Position numbers and translations under genes: made by a program. Below, in pieces: positions 13,101 through 18,438 of a DNA stretch of 43,111 bases. The stretch covers positions 1 to 43,111 of the forward strand of contig SFIW01000018.1 in assembly GCA_004556055.1 (NCBI GenBank). The letters run 5' to 3'. The stretch's first letter is position 1. Each line of letters opens with the position of its first letter. The DNA comes from Planctomycetaceae bacterium (lineage in GTDB: Bacteria > Planctomycetota > Planctomycetia > Pirellulales > Thermoguttaceae). The notes under the pieces were generated by a model. It was given only the letters and a program-made list of their open reading frames with translations. It did no database searches and had not been told where the DNA came from.

Positions 13101-13656
13101 CGCTTGTCGCGTAGTTGTAGACGACGGCTCCGTCGAGCGTTACGTCGCCGTTAAGAACGGTGAAGGCGTTCGTGCCGACCGCTTCGATCGTCAACGCGTC
13201 GGTTCCCTTGCCGACGATCGTTAGTTTTCCATAATTCGCGGAATCGATGTTGACGGTAACGGCGTTCGATTTGAGGTCAAGAACGTAATTATTGGAATCG
13301 GTGCGCAAAACGATCAAATCGTCTTGAGTCGTTTTCGCGGCCTCATTGACGGCGTTCTGGAGATTCTGAGCCGTCAAATCTGGGATCTCGATGATATTGA
13401 TATCGGCGGGATTTTCTGGGAGCGCTGCCGCGGTATACGAGGCGCGAATGTCGTCGTAATCGGCGGGCGCCATCGGACTGACGGAGAGGAGTTGCCTTTC
13501 TTCTAAAGCTTCCATACTGAGTTTTTTGGAGGCCAAACTTGAGCGATCCTTCTTGTCGCGTCGGGTCCCCTCGTTCTTTCTCCCGCGCAAGGATTTGCTA
13601 TCTCTATTGACGCCGTTGTTTTGCGAATCGTCATGATTTCGTTTGAATAAACTCAT
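1..13656 (-). CDS. Giant modular surface protein (degenerate IdeS-like + 2 metzincin + beta-helix), 3' end cut by window
   Basis: One uninterrupted frame of 4,552 codons runs from ATG 13656 off the left edge, so the C-terminus and any anchor are unseen. AGGAG lies 6 bases before the ATG. MEALEERQLLS (48-58) matches the LEPR-XLL-type N-terminal motif of large planctomycetal exocellular proteins. In order: IdeS-like fold 255-560; metzincin protease 615-800 (HEVGHSLGLGHD at 738, Met-turn M771) with PPC-like domain to about 1010; start of a beta-helix; second metzincin 1161-1345 (HEVGHTMGLGHD at 1287, M1316) with PPC-like domain; beta-helix 1545-1790; CARDB-like 1800-2010; SLREA at 2039; hairpin insert 2045-2370; beta-helix 2375-3187; CARDB-like 3190-3350; SLREA at 3367; hairpin insert to 3592; beta-helix to the edge. 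GGAIY/FxxN repeats resemble Chlamydia Pmp repeats. Likely a secreted adhesin-protease; the role is inferred. Confidence 0.93.
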   Translation of the reverse strand, partial: MSLFKRNHDDSQNNGVNRDSKSLRGRKNEGTRRDKKDRSSLASKKLSMEALEERQLLSVSPMAPADYDDIRASYTAAALPENPADINIIEIPDLTAQNLQNAVNEAAKTTQDDLIVLRTDSNNYVLDLKSNAVTVNIDSANYGKLTIVGKGTDALTIEAVGTNAFTVLNGDVTLDGAVVYNYATSDAVEDSVIKSNDANVTLGRAFVVVNQIAKTDPVTGETTTTYLVDSAATDEELAAAGISNATAVSPYRTLNNPSQGGDDYNHVRNTVHAVLRTQFDYFGYKPSTYWANGVSPNTIYDAESKGAAGWVGTVANMLAYTGWAQQAGFSTTMTLEDGTVVHYDSVEDAVAEYLRNGFIDLGANTARYYGITAASVLDYFFAGNDEDCFGKNYSTITNQIEGGGFFMDIDFGRVGGYVPASDSMLQEMLAALREGCAVTMEVQTSDNSGDPDHVSREYVSVWGYVYNPDSRTYYGSTTTNATTTVGLICSNPTRNTYQQQVTDSRYDNKENNSKTLTHYVERGSSYDSENYNSYSTYLLGNNLTLVHAPYTYLDDNGAVHGTINFPEGFSFYGSANQELVTYTSKILGFSWIQKYTDNLSDSEVNNQDIFSLESMPGNTDNVIYLYFGGTEGTGWDGLAHPEFTLDDTAGFGPAELKAIEEVWRRVSEDYAPFNVNVTTSAEVWAQAKRGIRCVIGGYHQYAGGLSHVGSFGTQKTDNYVYPFSLGLSSKNIAEAASHEVGHSLGLGHDGYEHDQYYNGEYSGTSTWAPIMGAGYGSQITQWSKGEYIGATNLEDDIAILTANLGLRVDAAGDTVDDSAKLEDYYVSVDTNKYDPLAGTYNVVGYIETREDYDVYSFTSYGGTYVVDVSGDGADHRFVDSNFDWNRRLHSDTENAVFGGKYYAKSYNYTNLNLKVELLDENGEIVLLDKNGDVLKLSFGESIVLRDSDYYFYVVDQFGRKVYDDDGKLKEGYQAVDDSVYTTFSHFVTPELEAGKTYYIRVSGVGEGNPATTGYSDYGSLGKYTLNLHESYENFYLDDVRMDVSDVSYSTGVDNVLNWQEAFVYSGRRLEDGSNYLGNTLTFNSSLSGSTLNLRETLRFTFSRSIVDQPYSTKRFVLDAMDAWDIENSKPGITIDANEKFRAVYVDNTTVEMYGFTITGGVANTENVIYLYFGGLDEGDTGWSGELHPAYDVDGDPTTFSAEELELISQIYLMVKEDYSAYNVTVTTDQSVFDAATNAIRVVVGGTGNGRGGVAYVGSFGTGKQDCYVFPNSLGNTNAKNIAEAISHEVGHTMGLGHDGYNDQEYYGGSSLWAPIMGVGYSSDLSQWSRGEYVGATNIQDDLAVIAGRLEYKEDDYGDNIKEASPLSSSYLHAGNLIADGIITSSKDVDFFSFVATDSTYVIDVVGTGADFSNTNAQGYAASLRYTNLDLLVKLYDADGNLIYTCNPTDSFFAHFQFDGLNVGDSYYVSVEGTGYGDPSVGGAGYSDYGSVGQYYVTVAATTLGNFVGEERYVSASEKKMVQQGAIEAQNVVKPTYDQVGQTNNGGGIYNHYGWLTIGNSVIAGNRAAQAGGGIYNQGGEGSNQDQHDGWLYLINTSIIGNVVTSENGVGGGLYNEDGGVATMVNVTVAGNTADYSGGGIENGGLISMYNSIVAGNIAKYGADVYTESGNTTNASSSLIGDESRNSNLLAQRGGVDTINYDGKSVIGKSAGDSADSPVTTYDPKFVAYRAYDMADWSTELWKNWNLRLNADSPAVDLGNTYTAANLDYNEGNVRAYRYGALHMNRFYTTFSSDLAGEERLGGGVVDAGAYELLTKPELTGYIPTSAGSDVVNNWENSIVISRAVDDQTGSIAPFLVNEKLYLNLSFINEGAKITSDFETTVYLWKYDAYTSKADIYANSTQENGLAVMKIKVVFGENGSFPGAAATVICENLATGETTSYPYDGEGSCLILDNIPLGSIEEIVDGFINAGLMEAQEEEGYYLFGYALDSANTVDELRENNNFFTTSSYFDVVESPVSLDGAIIVTTDKDVVDPYDGLVSLREAVEVYAGSYYYSEIALQDGDTFVANGISYVVRDGKFYVDVTSNYKVYPGESFTVNFVQTFTATWSADENAFVDADGNAASVPVGTTFEKDGVVYAFNGVDWLDEDSNAYAFNEGEQVSWNLDVSVDATYVQNVYYDSEGKLTTIADGATATFGGVEYVMVDGQWVHSEVAHRYTRDDIQSMGVFTLEDGTEVSVVNGVFRRVATNDVAIVRDGDVVTLANGETAVYNYAQDRFVVTETSVYTPNDGDEIVVDGQTLVFVADSYVDSTGSKYVLEEGARVTLANGYEVVYQNGKFVYRSQDQSSVKIPAGSEVIWNGETYTYKAGCALVRRVSRESNAVVFDPGLDGATFVLENGPLTLDKTFTLNCIDPDGAILDLTITSESDDPCLFLVTETGDATVQNFKFVGAHSTENGSIFENYGALTVENVTFADNVMAKGNLIYNAPKASLSVLNSSFKDNLAEEGALIYNEGDAVIAGAVDVLDGTTVYTSFIGDSAYLGSIYNANGKLTVENVTFEGTDAYNGGAINLNGGSAYVAKTSFKDVKATNDGGAINVAAGADATIIGATFDNASATNVGGAINVAAGSNATIFGATFENSSATTGGAIYNAGDVKIVGSSFAGNTAEGEGGAIYSKDGSSLVLEAKQGETTAVVFEDNSAANGAALYADTPVRVNGDIIARQNVASGSYGAVYVNGRLNVTGHAIFEGNEANDVAALNVSAETVIGGSLKLLNNVSKGSTGAAYFGMSVSVGSLELVGNTSAEDGNALYAVGSIVVGDYALVSGNSANGAVTGGSIQIGGDATLTGNDGAVVAGGSVEIGGDANISDNTSTGVSANDNVVITGQATLATNEDGAIVAGKNVTLGGDATITGNTAAEGGAITAGGLLLIRGNATVSQNKALNGAGGAFKVGSFEILGDLNAKNNSATGNGGVVYSNGTVKISSMTAEGNQALNGAVLYANGKATIAYANLVKNVATGDGGAIYAAGDLDLSNSNLAQNVATGKGGAIYAAGTTSLVNVTIHRNVAQDGAGLYNAGVATIDNSILAYNEAEGNGYDLFTATGATTTLRSSLLSNIAQIGDVLYQLDSNYRSLLGVDPKLDAEGRLTAGSVAINAGSNALDRNAATDLDGAARRVGIVVDGVIRSVDMGAFEFKTVVAPDLAIVEESVDYWQTEVTVDGETVKLDYFLAGSDVCINFNVANVGDAVVIDNFKYNVSLKGVDKNGNVVYEQTQAAVSFTESCENFDWLDQKDWISVGSEHRLVSNFGTLPAGYYTISVTLDVEGVGSVYEWGEEEGYVGANNNVYNSTFSVLELPSTVVTTDQDVVDPTDGATSLREAIASAADYDYTTTYLVEDGVSFTTIDGQKLTVVDGWLVQKVDVVYKDGVQYDLHDGDEFLLNGVSIFYHSRLNGGYFTYANGQEADLSSGEIAYPDGSQASFELQTNQYIHYVDGNPLDEQEGTRYTYNVLKLSSGDVVLQDGMAFEISNVKFTYAQNETYPNGAFLFEDGSVVDYASGSNLTFEQLAIGTLSTRNARVEESITLADGSILEVRDGVAKLTRSVDSNVTFANNLQGATITLDPAKGPVVVEGTVNLGKRADSGEDYVVARNVAVLGEDRDVTVSGDGSTRILNVENDATITVSDLTFEKGRANVGGAIYNVGDLTLKNVDFNSNEALWKKTTADGDNLESGLGGAIFNDGVLVIENGSFNNNGLIPDPDQLVTTGTTEFGGAIYSRGDLVVKGALFNANEAFAGGAIAATAGSLYVANATFEGNAAERAGAIYTLVPTTIVASSFTNNKAEATGYASKNITGGAIYAREEIVFEMDSESDSTLAVSFVGNVAEVAGALYAEKGFSVKGDLIAMNNSARNNERYATEVENDYGAIYAGGDVNIDGNATFEKNTADGSFAGLYAAGAVDVSGTAIFKNNIAVGDYGALYANGDVNIGGEAAFIGNAGAFVGGVFANGSVAVGAGANVSNNTGNGIKATGSVVIGADETAENRDFILSGNVATSGAGVSAGKVVVNGSLVANDNTATEGKGGAIEATGVAILGSVQASNNVAAAEGGAIYSKGDVTIGEGESSFVGNSASRGGAIYAASYAVEVAGSLNASKNTATGDAGAIYAQRLSVGGDLTANDNAATTHAGALRVFSTLEVGGSATLQGNTAGGSYGAAYVGESLVVKENVAFSKNAAGANIGAFYAKSATVGGNLEVVDNSANGSYGGAYIVGATTITGDATLSGNKAVEGAYGALRATSLEVGGNLVANQNTAGGGYGALRVDSAMNVDGNATLDGNAAGGDYGALFAKSATVGGNLEIVGNTANASYGGAYIGGALAITGDATLSGNKAAEGAVGALRASSLEVGGNLVANQNTAGGSFGALRVDSVVNLVGDATLEGNVAGGNYGALYAGKLQAEGNVDLLGNKASGAYGGGYIPGASNVGGNLTVSGNTAGTDIGGFSSAAIRVEGNLVANSNVAGREIGAIQVASTLYVGGDLTANDNVATTNTGALRVNSTLLVGGSATLQGNT
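396..1013 (-). repeat. Two tandem DNA repeat units of 309 bases in the giant gene
   Basis: Unit 1 starts at 396 and unit 2 at 705; both begin with CAAGAGTCGC. Near-identical blocks recur exactly 309 bases (103 codons) apart, for example TATTCTGATTGGCGACGAGG at 465 and 774. Each unit encodes about four to five beta-helix coils. Identity is highest in the middle of the unit and falls near 1000. The spacing keeps the reading frame, so unit gain or loss would change helix length without breaking the gene. Confidence 0.85.
9622..10176 (-). other. Metzincin-type zinc metallopeptidase domain 2 (residues 1161-1345), duplicate of domain 1
   Basis: HEVGHTMGLGHD (1287-1298) and the Met-turn WAPIMGVGY (M1316) repeat domain 1 almost residue for residue. 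So do the opening ENVIYLYFGG and the closing RGEYVGATN. A second PPC-like domain follows (DVDFFSF). The domain starts directly after a beta-helix strand ending FTITGG (1155-1160), and the helix resumes at GGGIYN (1545), so the protease/PPC pair sits inside the helix. It appears catalytically complete. Confidence 0.85.
11257..11814 (-). other. Metzincin-type zinc metallopeptidase domain 1 (residues 615-800)
   Basis: The zinc-binding motif HEVGHSLGLGHD (738-749) matches HExxHxxGxxHD, with three His ligands and catalytic Glu739. WAPIMGAGY places the Met-turn at M771, 29 residues after the second His, as in metzincins. The domain opens with DNVIYLYFGG and is followed by a PPC-like beta-sandwich that starts near EDYDVYSF (850-857). 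All catalytic residues are present, so activity is expected, probably outside the cell. Confidence 0.85.
11977..12894 (-). other. IdeS-like cysteine peptidase domain, apparently inactive (residues 255-560 of the giant protein)
   Basis: The block GWVGTVANML (309-318) aligns with the C-G/W-A-A-x-A-x-N-M-L block of IdeS/C66-type peptidases, where the first residue is the catalytic Cys. Here it is Gly309. Further on, REYVSVWGY (456-464) aligns with the N-H-V-I-N-L-W-G block that carries the catalytic His; here that position is Glu457. The rest of the fold signature (YWANGVSPNT before the first block, VWGY after the second) is kept. The domain therefore looks like a pseudo-peptidase retained for binding or structure. 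The alignment is from memory of the family; domain edges are approximate. Confidence 0.6.
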
Positions 13657-14386
13657 CTCATTCTCCTGAACGAAATTTTGCCTTCAGCGCGTTGCACCTC
13701 TCTTCACCAGAGAGAACGCGCGACGGTATGGAAACTTTAATATCTCGCGCTGAAACTCGACAACCCGGCGGACTGAGAGAGCGACTCTTGCCCGTGCGTC
13801 CAGGTTTCAAGCTTCAAATTCCGACGCGTCCGTATCCGAAGCCGCGAAGCCCTTCGTCCGTCGACGTTGCGACGGCAAAGCGAAGAACAAAAACAGCCGT
13901 CTCGCCCTTCGCCGTTCAGAAAAGCCCCTCGACTTCGGTATCAAGGGGGGATCCGACCAGGCTCGGACAGACGCACATACGGAAAAACGCGATACTATTG
14001 TTCATTCTTGAAGTCCTACGTATCGTGACGCCCTTCACGAGACGCCAAGTCGCTAATTTCTATTTTCCCAAGAAATGAACAAACAATCCGGACTCTATTT
14101 TAGTTTAACAAAGGGCCCTAGAAATAGCAACATGAAAGGGAATTTTTTAGAAAAAATTAACCATGAGCGATTCATATTTGCCGATTATTCTCACTTATTT
14201 CTTTAACAAATTACTTAATTTATCAATTGTGTTTTTTATTGCAATTAACACAACTAAGCAATCAAGACAACATAAAAAAGATAGTTTGTTCATAACTATC
14301 AAAACATATAATTCAGATAACAAAAATAGATAAAATAACAAGTTATTTAGTCATTCGTCAAATACGCCGTTTTCGATATTTATTAC
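13657..14386. other. Long intergenic stretch, probable 5' leader of the giant gene
   Basis: No convincing gene is present. The half nearest the giant gene (to about 14075) has ordinary base composition. From about 14085 to 14385 the sequence is very AT-rich, with runs of A and T, as expected for a strong promoter or upstream activating region. A short imperfect hairpin lies near 13924-13948 (CCCCTCGA pairing with TCAAGGGG). I could not identify a promoter with both hexamers in good spacing for the minus strand. Confidence 0.5.
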
Positions 14387-14422
14387 GAAAAAAAGCCGAC
14401 CTACGATTCTCGTAGGACGGCT
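14387..14422 (-). terminator. Intrinsic terminator of the 823-residue exported protein gene
   Basis: AGCCGACCTACGA (14394-14406) pairs with TCGTAGGACGGCT (14410-14422), with one mismatch and a three-base loop. On the minus strand it is followed by seven T residues (14394-14388). It lies about 30 bases past the stop of the gene at 14454. Confidence 0.88.
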
Positions 14423-14453
14423 TTCTGGATTTGTATTAAACCACGCGTCGCTT

Positions 14454-16925
14454 CTACTGCAACTTCCAGATGGAAGTCGCGACGTCAGTTTCCGGTTCCT
14501 CCGCGTCATAATTCGCAGCCAATTGATACTCGATCTTGAACCACCCGTTATCGACCGACAGTTTGCGCGGTATGAGAGCTCCGCGACGTTCGTAGGCGGC
14601 GATCGTCTCGACGGGAATCGTCGCGACAACATACTCTTCGTTGATCGTCTGTTCGAGACGTTTGATGAAAATTCGTCGGAAGGTATAGAAGCGCGCGGAG
14701 ATTGCGTCGCCATCCTGATAGCCTGTCGGCAACACTTCTAGTTCGTCGCGAACGAAGACGAAGGAGTCGCCGCGTCTCTCTAAGCGATAAACCATGCGAA
14801 TCTCAATCGGCCCCCATTCTTTTCCGTCGACGGTGCAAGACGACAGACGAAGGAAGGAGGAGATTTTGTCGTTGTCAAAATGCGTCGCGAAAGGTTGCAC
14901 CTCGTCAAAGCGAACAAAAACGTCTTGAATGTTGTCTTCTGGATCAAGGGGTCTCGTTTCCTTAGGCTCGTAGGGCTCGAGAATCTTCTTAATGTCCCAC
15001 GGATCGACGCCGGGGAAGCGGAAAAGAACGTTGTCGAGCGTATCGTAGCCCGGACCGAAGACGACGCCGGAAAGCGCGATTCCCGCGGCGTTGTTCGGAG
15101 CGGTCTGGTGGAATCGAATCACAAGATCCGAATCGGCATTCGAAGAACGTTTCTTTTCGGCGTTGAGAGCGATATTCTTGAAGGGTTCCAGCCTGGGCAA
15201 CGAAGATCGAGACGTAACCGCCGTGACCGGATTGTTGTGCAGATTCGGCGCAAGGGCCGCAAGTCCGCCGTTACTGCGCAAGGAGCGCAGACGACTGCCG
15301 TCTAAAAGCTGTTGCGTCTTACTTTCGCTCGTTTCCGCTACCAGATAGCCGTCGACTTGATTTCCAACAAGCTTTCGCCTCATCTCGTTCAAGGACTCTT
15401 CCAGCGCCGGTTCAGGGACGGAAAATTGAAGATTCCGTCCTAGCACGCACGAAATATATAAACGATCGTCGGAGGTGCTGGAAACTAGTTTACGAATCAT
15501 CGAGACGGGGGAATCGATTTCCATCTTTTCGACGCGGCGATTCATTTCCAAGATCTGTGCGTTCGCCTGATAGTCGAGTTCGGAACAAACTCGCGCCTTA
15601 ACTTTCTCGGCGCTGTCGCGCTCCGACGCTGGTAGTTCCTGATAGACTTTGTTATTGATGATTTTGCCCCCAAAGAGCGTCATGCGGTTGGTATCAATGC
15701 CGCGAACGGTAGATTTCACGTTTGCATTCGCCACAGCGGCGCTCGTCGTGATGAGGCCGGTGGCGTTTAAAAAGATCGGCTTAGTCGCGGCGACAGCTCC
15801 CGCGTTGTCCGTATGAATAAAGACTCCGCGATTCTCGCCGACGGTGCGCGTCGACACGTTGCCGTTGAGCGTGATTCTCATCTCCGCGCGCGACGTGTTC
15901 GGAATCATTTCAATCGCCGTGTGGCCGCGTAAAACGCCGTTTCCTTTCGCTAACGTGCCGCGAATATTCTCGTTGACGTTAAAATCCTCCGAAACTTCGC
16001 GATATGTAAACGCCGAAAGAAAACGTTCGCTCGCTTCAAGATAGAAGTTCTTGCCCGACAAGATACCCTGAAGGTAATTCGCCAAGCGGATAACCGACGG
16101 AGATTCGGACTGGTAGTAACGCATCTCTCCAATCGCGCTAACGATATCGTCGAGAGAGTTCTCCCCTTCCCCCGCGAAATAAAGTCGGACGGCGCGTTCC
16201 AACTCGTCGCAATAGTAATTAAAACATTCCTGTTTCTCAAGCTCCAATTCTTCGTCCGTCTCCTCGGGTTCCGGCGCGTCCTCGGGGACGGGCACCGACG
16301 GATCAAGGGGCAACGGTTCAGCGGGCTGAGGGATTCTTTCCCCCTTTTTCGCGGGCCCCTCCGCAGCGGCGGACGCGGCGGAAATAGTCGCCAAATAGTA
16401 ATTCATCGAAACGACTAAGCTACGTTCGCGCTCGACGTTTTCGCGAGACGAATCAACATAATTCGAAAACGCTTCGACGGCGGAAGCTAAACGCGTTTGG
16501 AAGAGAGTCGGCGATTCTTCCGCTAATTTGATGAGATTATCTAGATGAAGCTCGGCGACGAAGGCGCGTTCGTCTTCCGCTCCCGATTGCGAAACATAGT
16601 CGCTATAATCGCGCAGTTTTTGAACGATCTGTTCGCGAATAGCGACGGTTTGCGAACCATATTGAGGAGAATATTCTTTTTTAGCGGCGTTAATATAACG
16701 GGAAACGGTCGCGACAACCTCTTTATTGGCGGCGTTAGAACGAGGCACAGACGCGACTAGGGGAGAATCGGACGACGCGCGCAACGTCACAACGCCGGTA
16801 TACGCGGCGGCAGGCTCGGAAATTCCGCCGTTCCCTAGAGCGTCGTCTCCGCGCAAAACGGCGGGGCACACGCCCCCCAACGCCAATACGCAAGTAAGAG
16901 CGGCAGTCGTCAGATTTTTCTTCAT
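14454..16925 (-). CDS. Exported 823-residue protein of unknown function
   Basis: I do not recognise the family. The start ATG 16925 gives a clean signal peptide: MKK, then hydrophobic TAALTCVLALGGVCPAVL, with cleavage likely near residues 24-27. The SD is weak (GAGAA). The mature N-terminal part (about 60-330) looks helical, with a Pro/Glu-rich spacer near residues 200-220. The middle (about 330-420) has beta-rich repeats with many Asn and Thr, followed by a charged helical stretch and a C-terminal beta-rich part ending in Trp-Lys-Leu-Gln. No TM segment is seen after the signal, so a periplasmic or secreted location is inferred. It stands alone between two long intergenic gaps and has its own terminator, so it is probably monocistronic. 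It is lower in repeat content than the neighbouring giant gene. Confidence 0.85.
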   Translation of the reverse strand: MKKNLTTAALTCVLALGGVCPAVLRGDDALGNGGISEPAAAYTGVVTLRASSDSPLVASVPRSNAANKEVVATVSRYINAAKKEYSPQYGSQTVAIREQIVQKLRDYSDYVSQSGAEDERAFVAELHLDNLIKLAEESPTLFQTRLASAVEAFSNYVDSSRENVERERSLVVSMNYYLATISAASAAAEGPAKKGERIPQPAEPLPLDPSVPVPEDAPEPEETDEELELEKQECFNYYCDELERAVRLYFAGEGENSLDDIVSAIGEMRYYQSESPSVIRLANYLQGILSGKNFYLEASERFLSAFTYREVSEDFNVNENIRGTLAKGNGVLRGHTAIEMIPNTSRAEMRITLNGNVSTRTVGENRGVFIHTDNAGAVAATKPIFLNATGLITTSAAVANANVKSTVRGIDTNRMTLFGGKIINNKVYQELPASERDSAEKVKARVCSELDYQANAQILEMNRRVEKMEIDSPVSMIRKLVSSTSDDRLYISCVLGRNLQFSVPEPALEESLNEMRRKLVGNQVDGYLVAETSESKTQQLLDGSRLRSLRSNGGLAALAPNLHNNPVTAVTSRSSLPRLEPFKNIALNAEKKRSSNADSDLVIRFHQTAPNNAAGIALSGVVFGPGYDTLDNVLFRFPGVDPWDIKKILEPYEPKETRPLDPEDNIQDVFVRFDEVQPFATHFDNDKISSFLRLSSCTVDGKEWGPIEIRMVYRLERRGDSFVFVRDELEVLPTGYQDGDAISARFYTFRRIFIKRLEQTINEEYVVATIPVETIAAYERRGALIPRKLSVDNGWFKIEYQLAANYDAEEPETDVATSIWKLQ

Positions 16926-17372
16926 GGCAAATTCTCAAGAATAACGCAAAACGCGTAAGACCCAACCCAAGAACGCATCGTCCGCGCCATTTCACGCCCA
17001 ATCGCGCAAGAAACGCCGCGTTCTATTACAATCAAAATACGCAGAAACACGCTGCGCATCACAGTTTTTATGAAAAATCGGTAAAAAAAACTGCGATAGT
17101 CCTCCTTTTTTGCGACTAAAAAACAATATTGCTTCCCCCTCGATTCCACTTGTTCGGATTAGAGAAGATACAAAGAGTTCTTAACGGAAACATTTTACCG
17201 AAAATCATAAAAAATATTAAAAAATCGCTGTTTCGATATTTCTCAAAATGCGTCGGTTCATTATGATGCGAATAACTTGACGGCAACGATTTCAGGACGA
17301 AACGGCTTGGCGCGTGGGAATCGTCTTACTCAAGTTGTAGCACGTTCACAAGACAAGCTCAGGAGTCTTCGC
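16926..17372. other. Divergent intergenic region between the exported protein gene and lpxA
   Basis: This AT-rich stretch separates two divergent genes and should hold both promoters. On the plus strand TATGAT at 17262-17267 is a possible -10 for lpxA, but the -35 position (TTTCTC) is poor. A longer in-frame extension of lpxA from TTG 17277 exists, but it lacks an SD site and has no family support, so I treat it as leader. Confidence 0.45.
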
Positions 17373-18329
17373 ATGGGAACGCAAATTCATCGTTTATCAC
17401 TGGTCGATCCAACGGCCAAGCTTGGACAGGACGTCCAAATTGGTCCATTCTGCGTCGTAGAAGAGGGGGCGTCTATCGGGGATGGCACAATTCTCGAAGC
17501 GCGCGTCACGATCAAAAAAGGAACTGTCGTCGGTAAAAACAACCACATCTTCGAAGGGGCGACGCTTGGCGGACTTCCGCAATGCGTCGGTCTCGCGGAA
17601 GAAGAGTGCGGCGGCACGATTATCGGCGACGGAAATATCATTCGCGAGAACGTGACCATCCATCGTTCGATGCGTACGCAAGACAGCACGATCGTCGGGG
17701 ACGACTGCATGCTCATGGCGAACGTCCATATAGCGCACGACTGTCGCGTCGCCGACGAAGTTATCATGGCGAACAACGCGATGCTCGCGGGGCACGTTTC
17801 CGTTGGGCGTCGCGCGTTTGTCTCGGGAGCGGCGGGCGCGCACCAGTACGTTCGTATCGGCGCGTACGCGATGGTTGGCGGGCAGGCGCATCTCGTGCGC
17901 GACGTTCCACCCTTCGTCACCGTCGACGGGCTCTCGAGTCAGGTCGTCGGACTCAACCTCGTCGGGCTTCGCCGCGCGGGCTTTACCTCTGCGGATATTA
18001 AGACGCTCAAGGGCGTTTATCGCATTCTTTATAACAAGACGGGTCTAAACTGGCGCGAAATCGTCGAAAAGATTGAAAAAGAATACACGGAAGGCGTCGG
18101 TCTTGAGATGGCGCGCTTCATCTCGGCGACCACTCGAGGAATCACCACAGAGCGTTCCTCGCTCCCTACGGTAGCCGCGGCGCGTCAGGTCGCGGCGGAG
18201 AAGGCGTCTACGGCGACGGAAGTCAAAGCGGACGCTAAAAACGACGACGTCGAACTCATCCAACTACGCGTCGTCGACGAAAATGGCGCGTCCTTAATTC
18301 CTCCCCCGTCTAAGCGACGCGTCTGCTGA
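17373..18329 (+). CDS. lpxA: Acyl-ACP--UDP-N-acetylglucosamine O-acyltransferase LpxA
   Basis: This enzyme catalyses the first step of lipid A synthesis, moving a hydroxyacyl chain from ACP to UDP-GlcNAc in the cytoplasm. ATG 17373 is chosen because AGGAG lies 7 bases upstream and residues 5-30 match the family N-terminus. Hexapeptide left-handed beta-helix repeats cover about 8-185. VHIAHDC carries the catalytic His122 (E. coli His125), and AHQY gives His157 (E. coli His160). Gly170 corresponds to E. coli Gly173, the acyl-chain ruler, which suggests a long acyl chain. The helical C-terminal domain spans about 190-255. A low-complexity tail (about 260-318) makes it 318 residues against 262 in E. 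coli. The usual lpxD/fabZ/lpxB neighbours are absent. It implies an outer membrane with lipid A. Confidence 0.95.
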   Translation: MGTQIHRLSLVDPTAKLGQDVQIGPFCVVEEGASIGDGTILEARVTIKKGTVVGKNNHIFEGATLGGLPQCVGLAEEECGGTIIGDGNIIRENVTIHRSMRTQDSTIVGDDCMLMANVHIAHDCRVADEVIMANNAMLAGHVSVGRRAFVSGAAGAHQYVRIGAYAMVGGQAHLVRDVPPFVTVDGLSSQVVGLNLVGLRRAGFTSADIKTLKGVYRILYNKTGLNWREIVEKIEKEYTEGVGLEMARFISATTRGITTERSSLPTVAAARQVAAEKASTATEVKADAKNDDVELIQLRVVDENGASLIPPPSKRRVC

Positions 18330-18365
18330 CGTCCGCCTCTGTATACGCTATACTATCTCAAAGAA

Positions 18366-18404
18366 AACGCCCCGACGCATGGCGAAGTCGTCGAGGCGTT
18401 TTTT
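18366..18404 (+). terminator. Intrinsic terminator after lpxA
   Basis: AACGCCCCGACG (18366-18377) pairs with CGTCGAGGCGTT (18389-18400), with one mismatch, followed by T residues to 18404. It lies 37 bases past the lpxA stop and just before the next SD site, so lpxA and the zinc-ribbon gene are probably separate transcripts. Confidence 0.88.
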
Positions 18405-18438
18405 CGATTGAAAATAATAAAAAAAAGGAGATCGTTCC

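Noticed and set aside
13692..14078. Plus-strand frame of 128 codons in the leader of the giant gene
   Set aside because: No SD site, no recognisable motif and a composition like translated non-coding sequence.
17277..17372. N-terminal extension of LpxA from TTG 17277
   Set aside because: No SD and no family match; the inner ATG 17373 has AGGAG at good spacing and aligns with LpxA starts.
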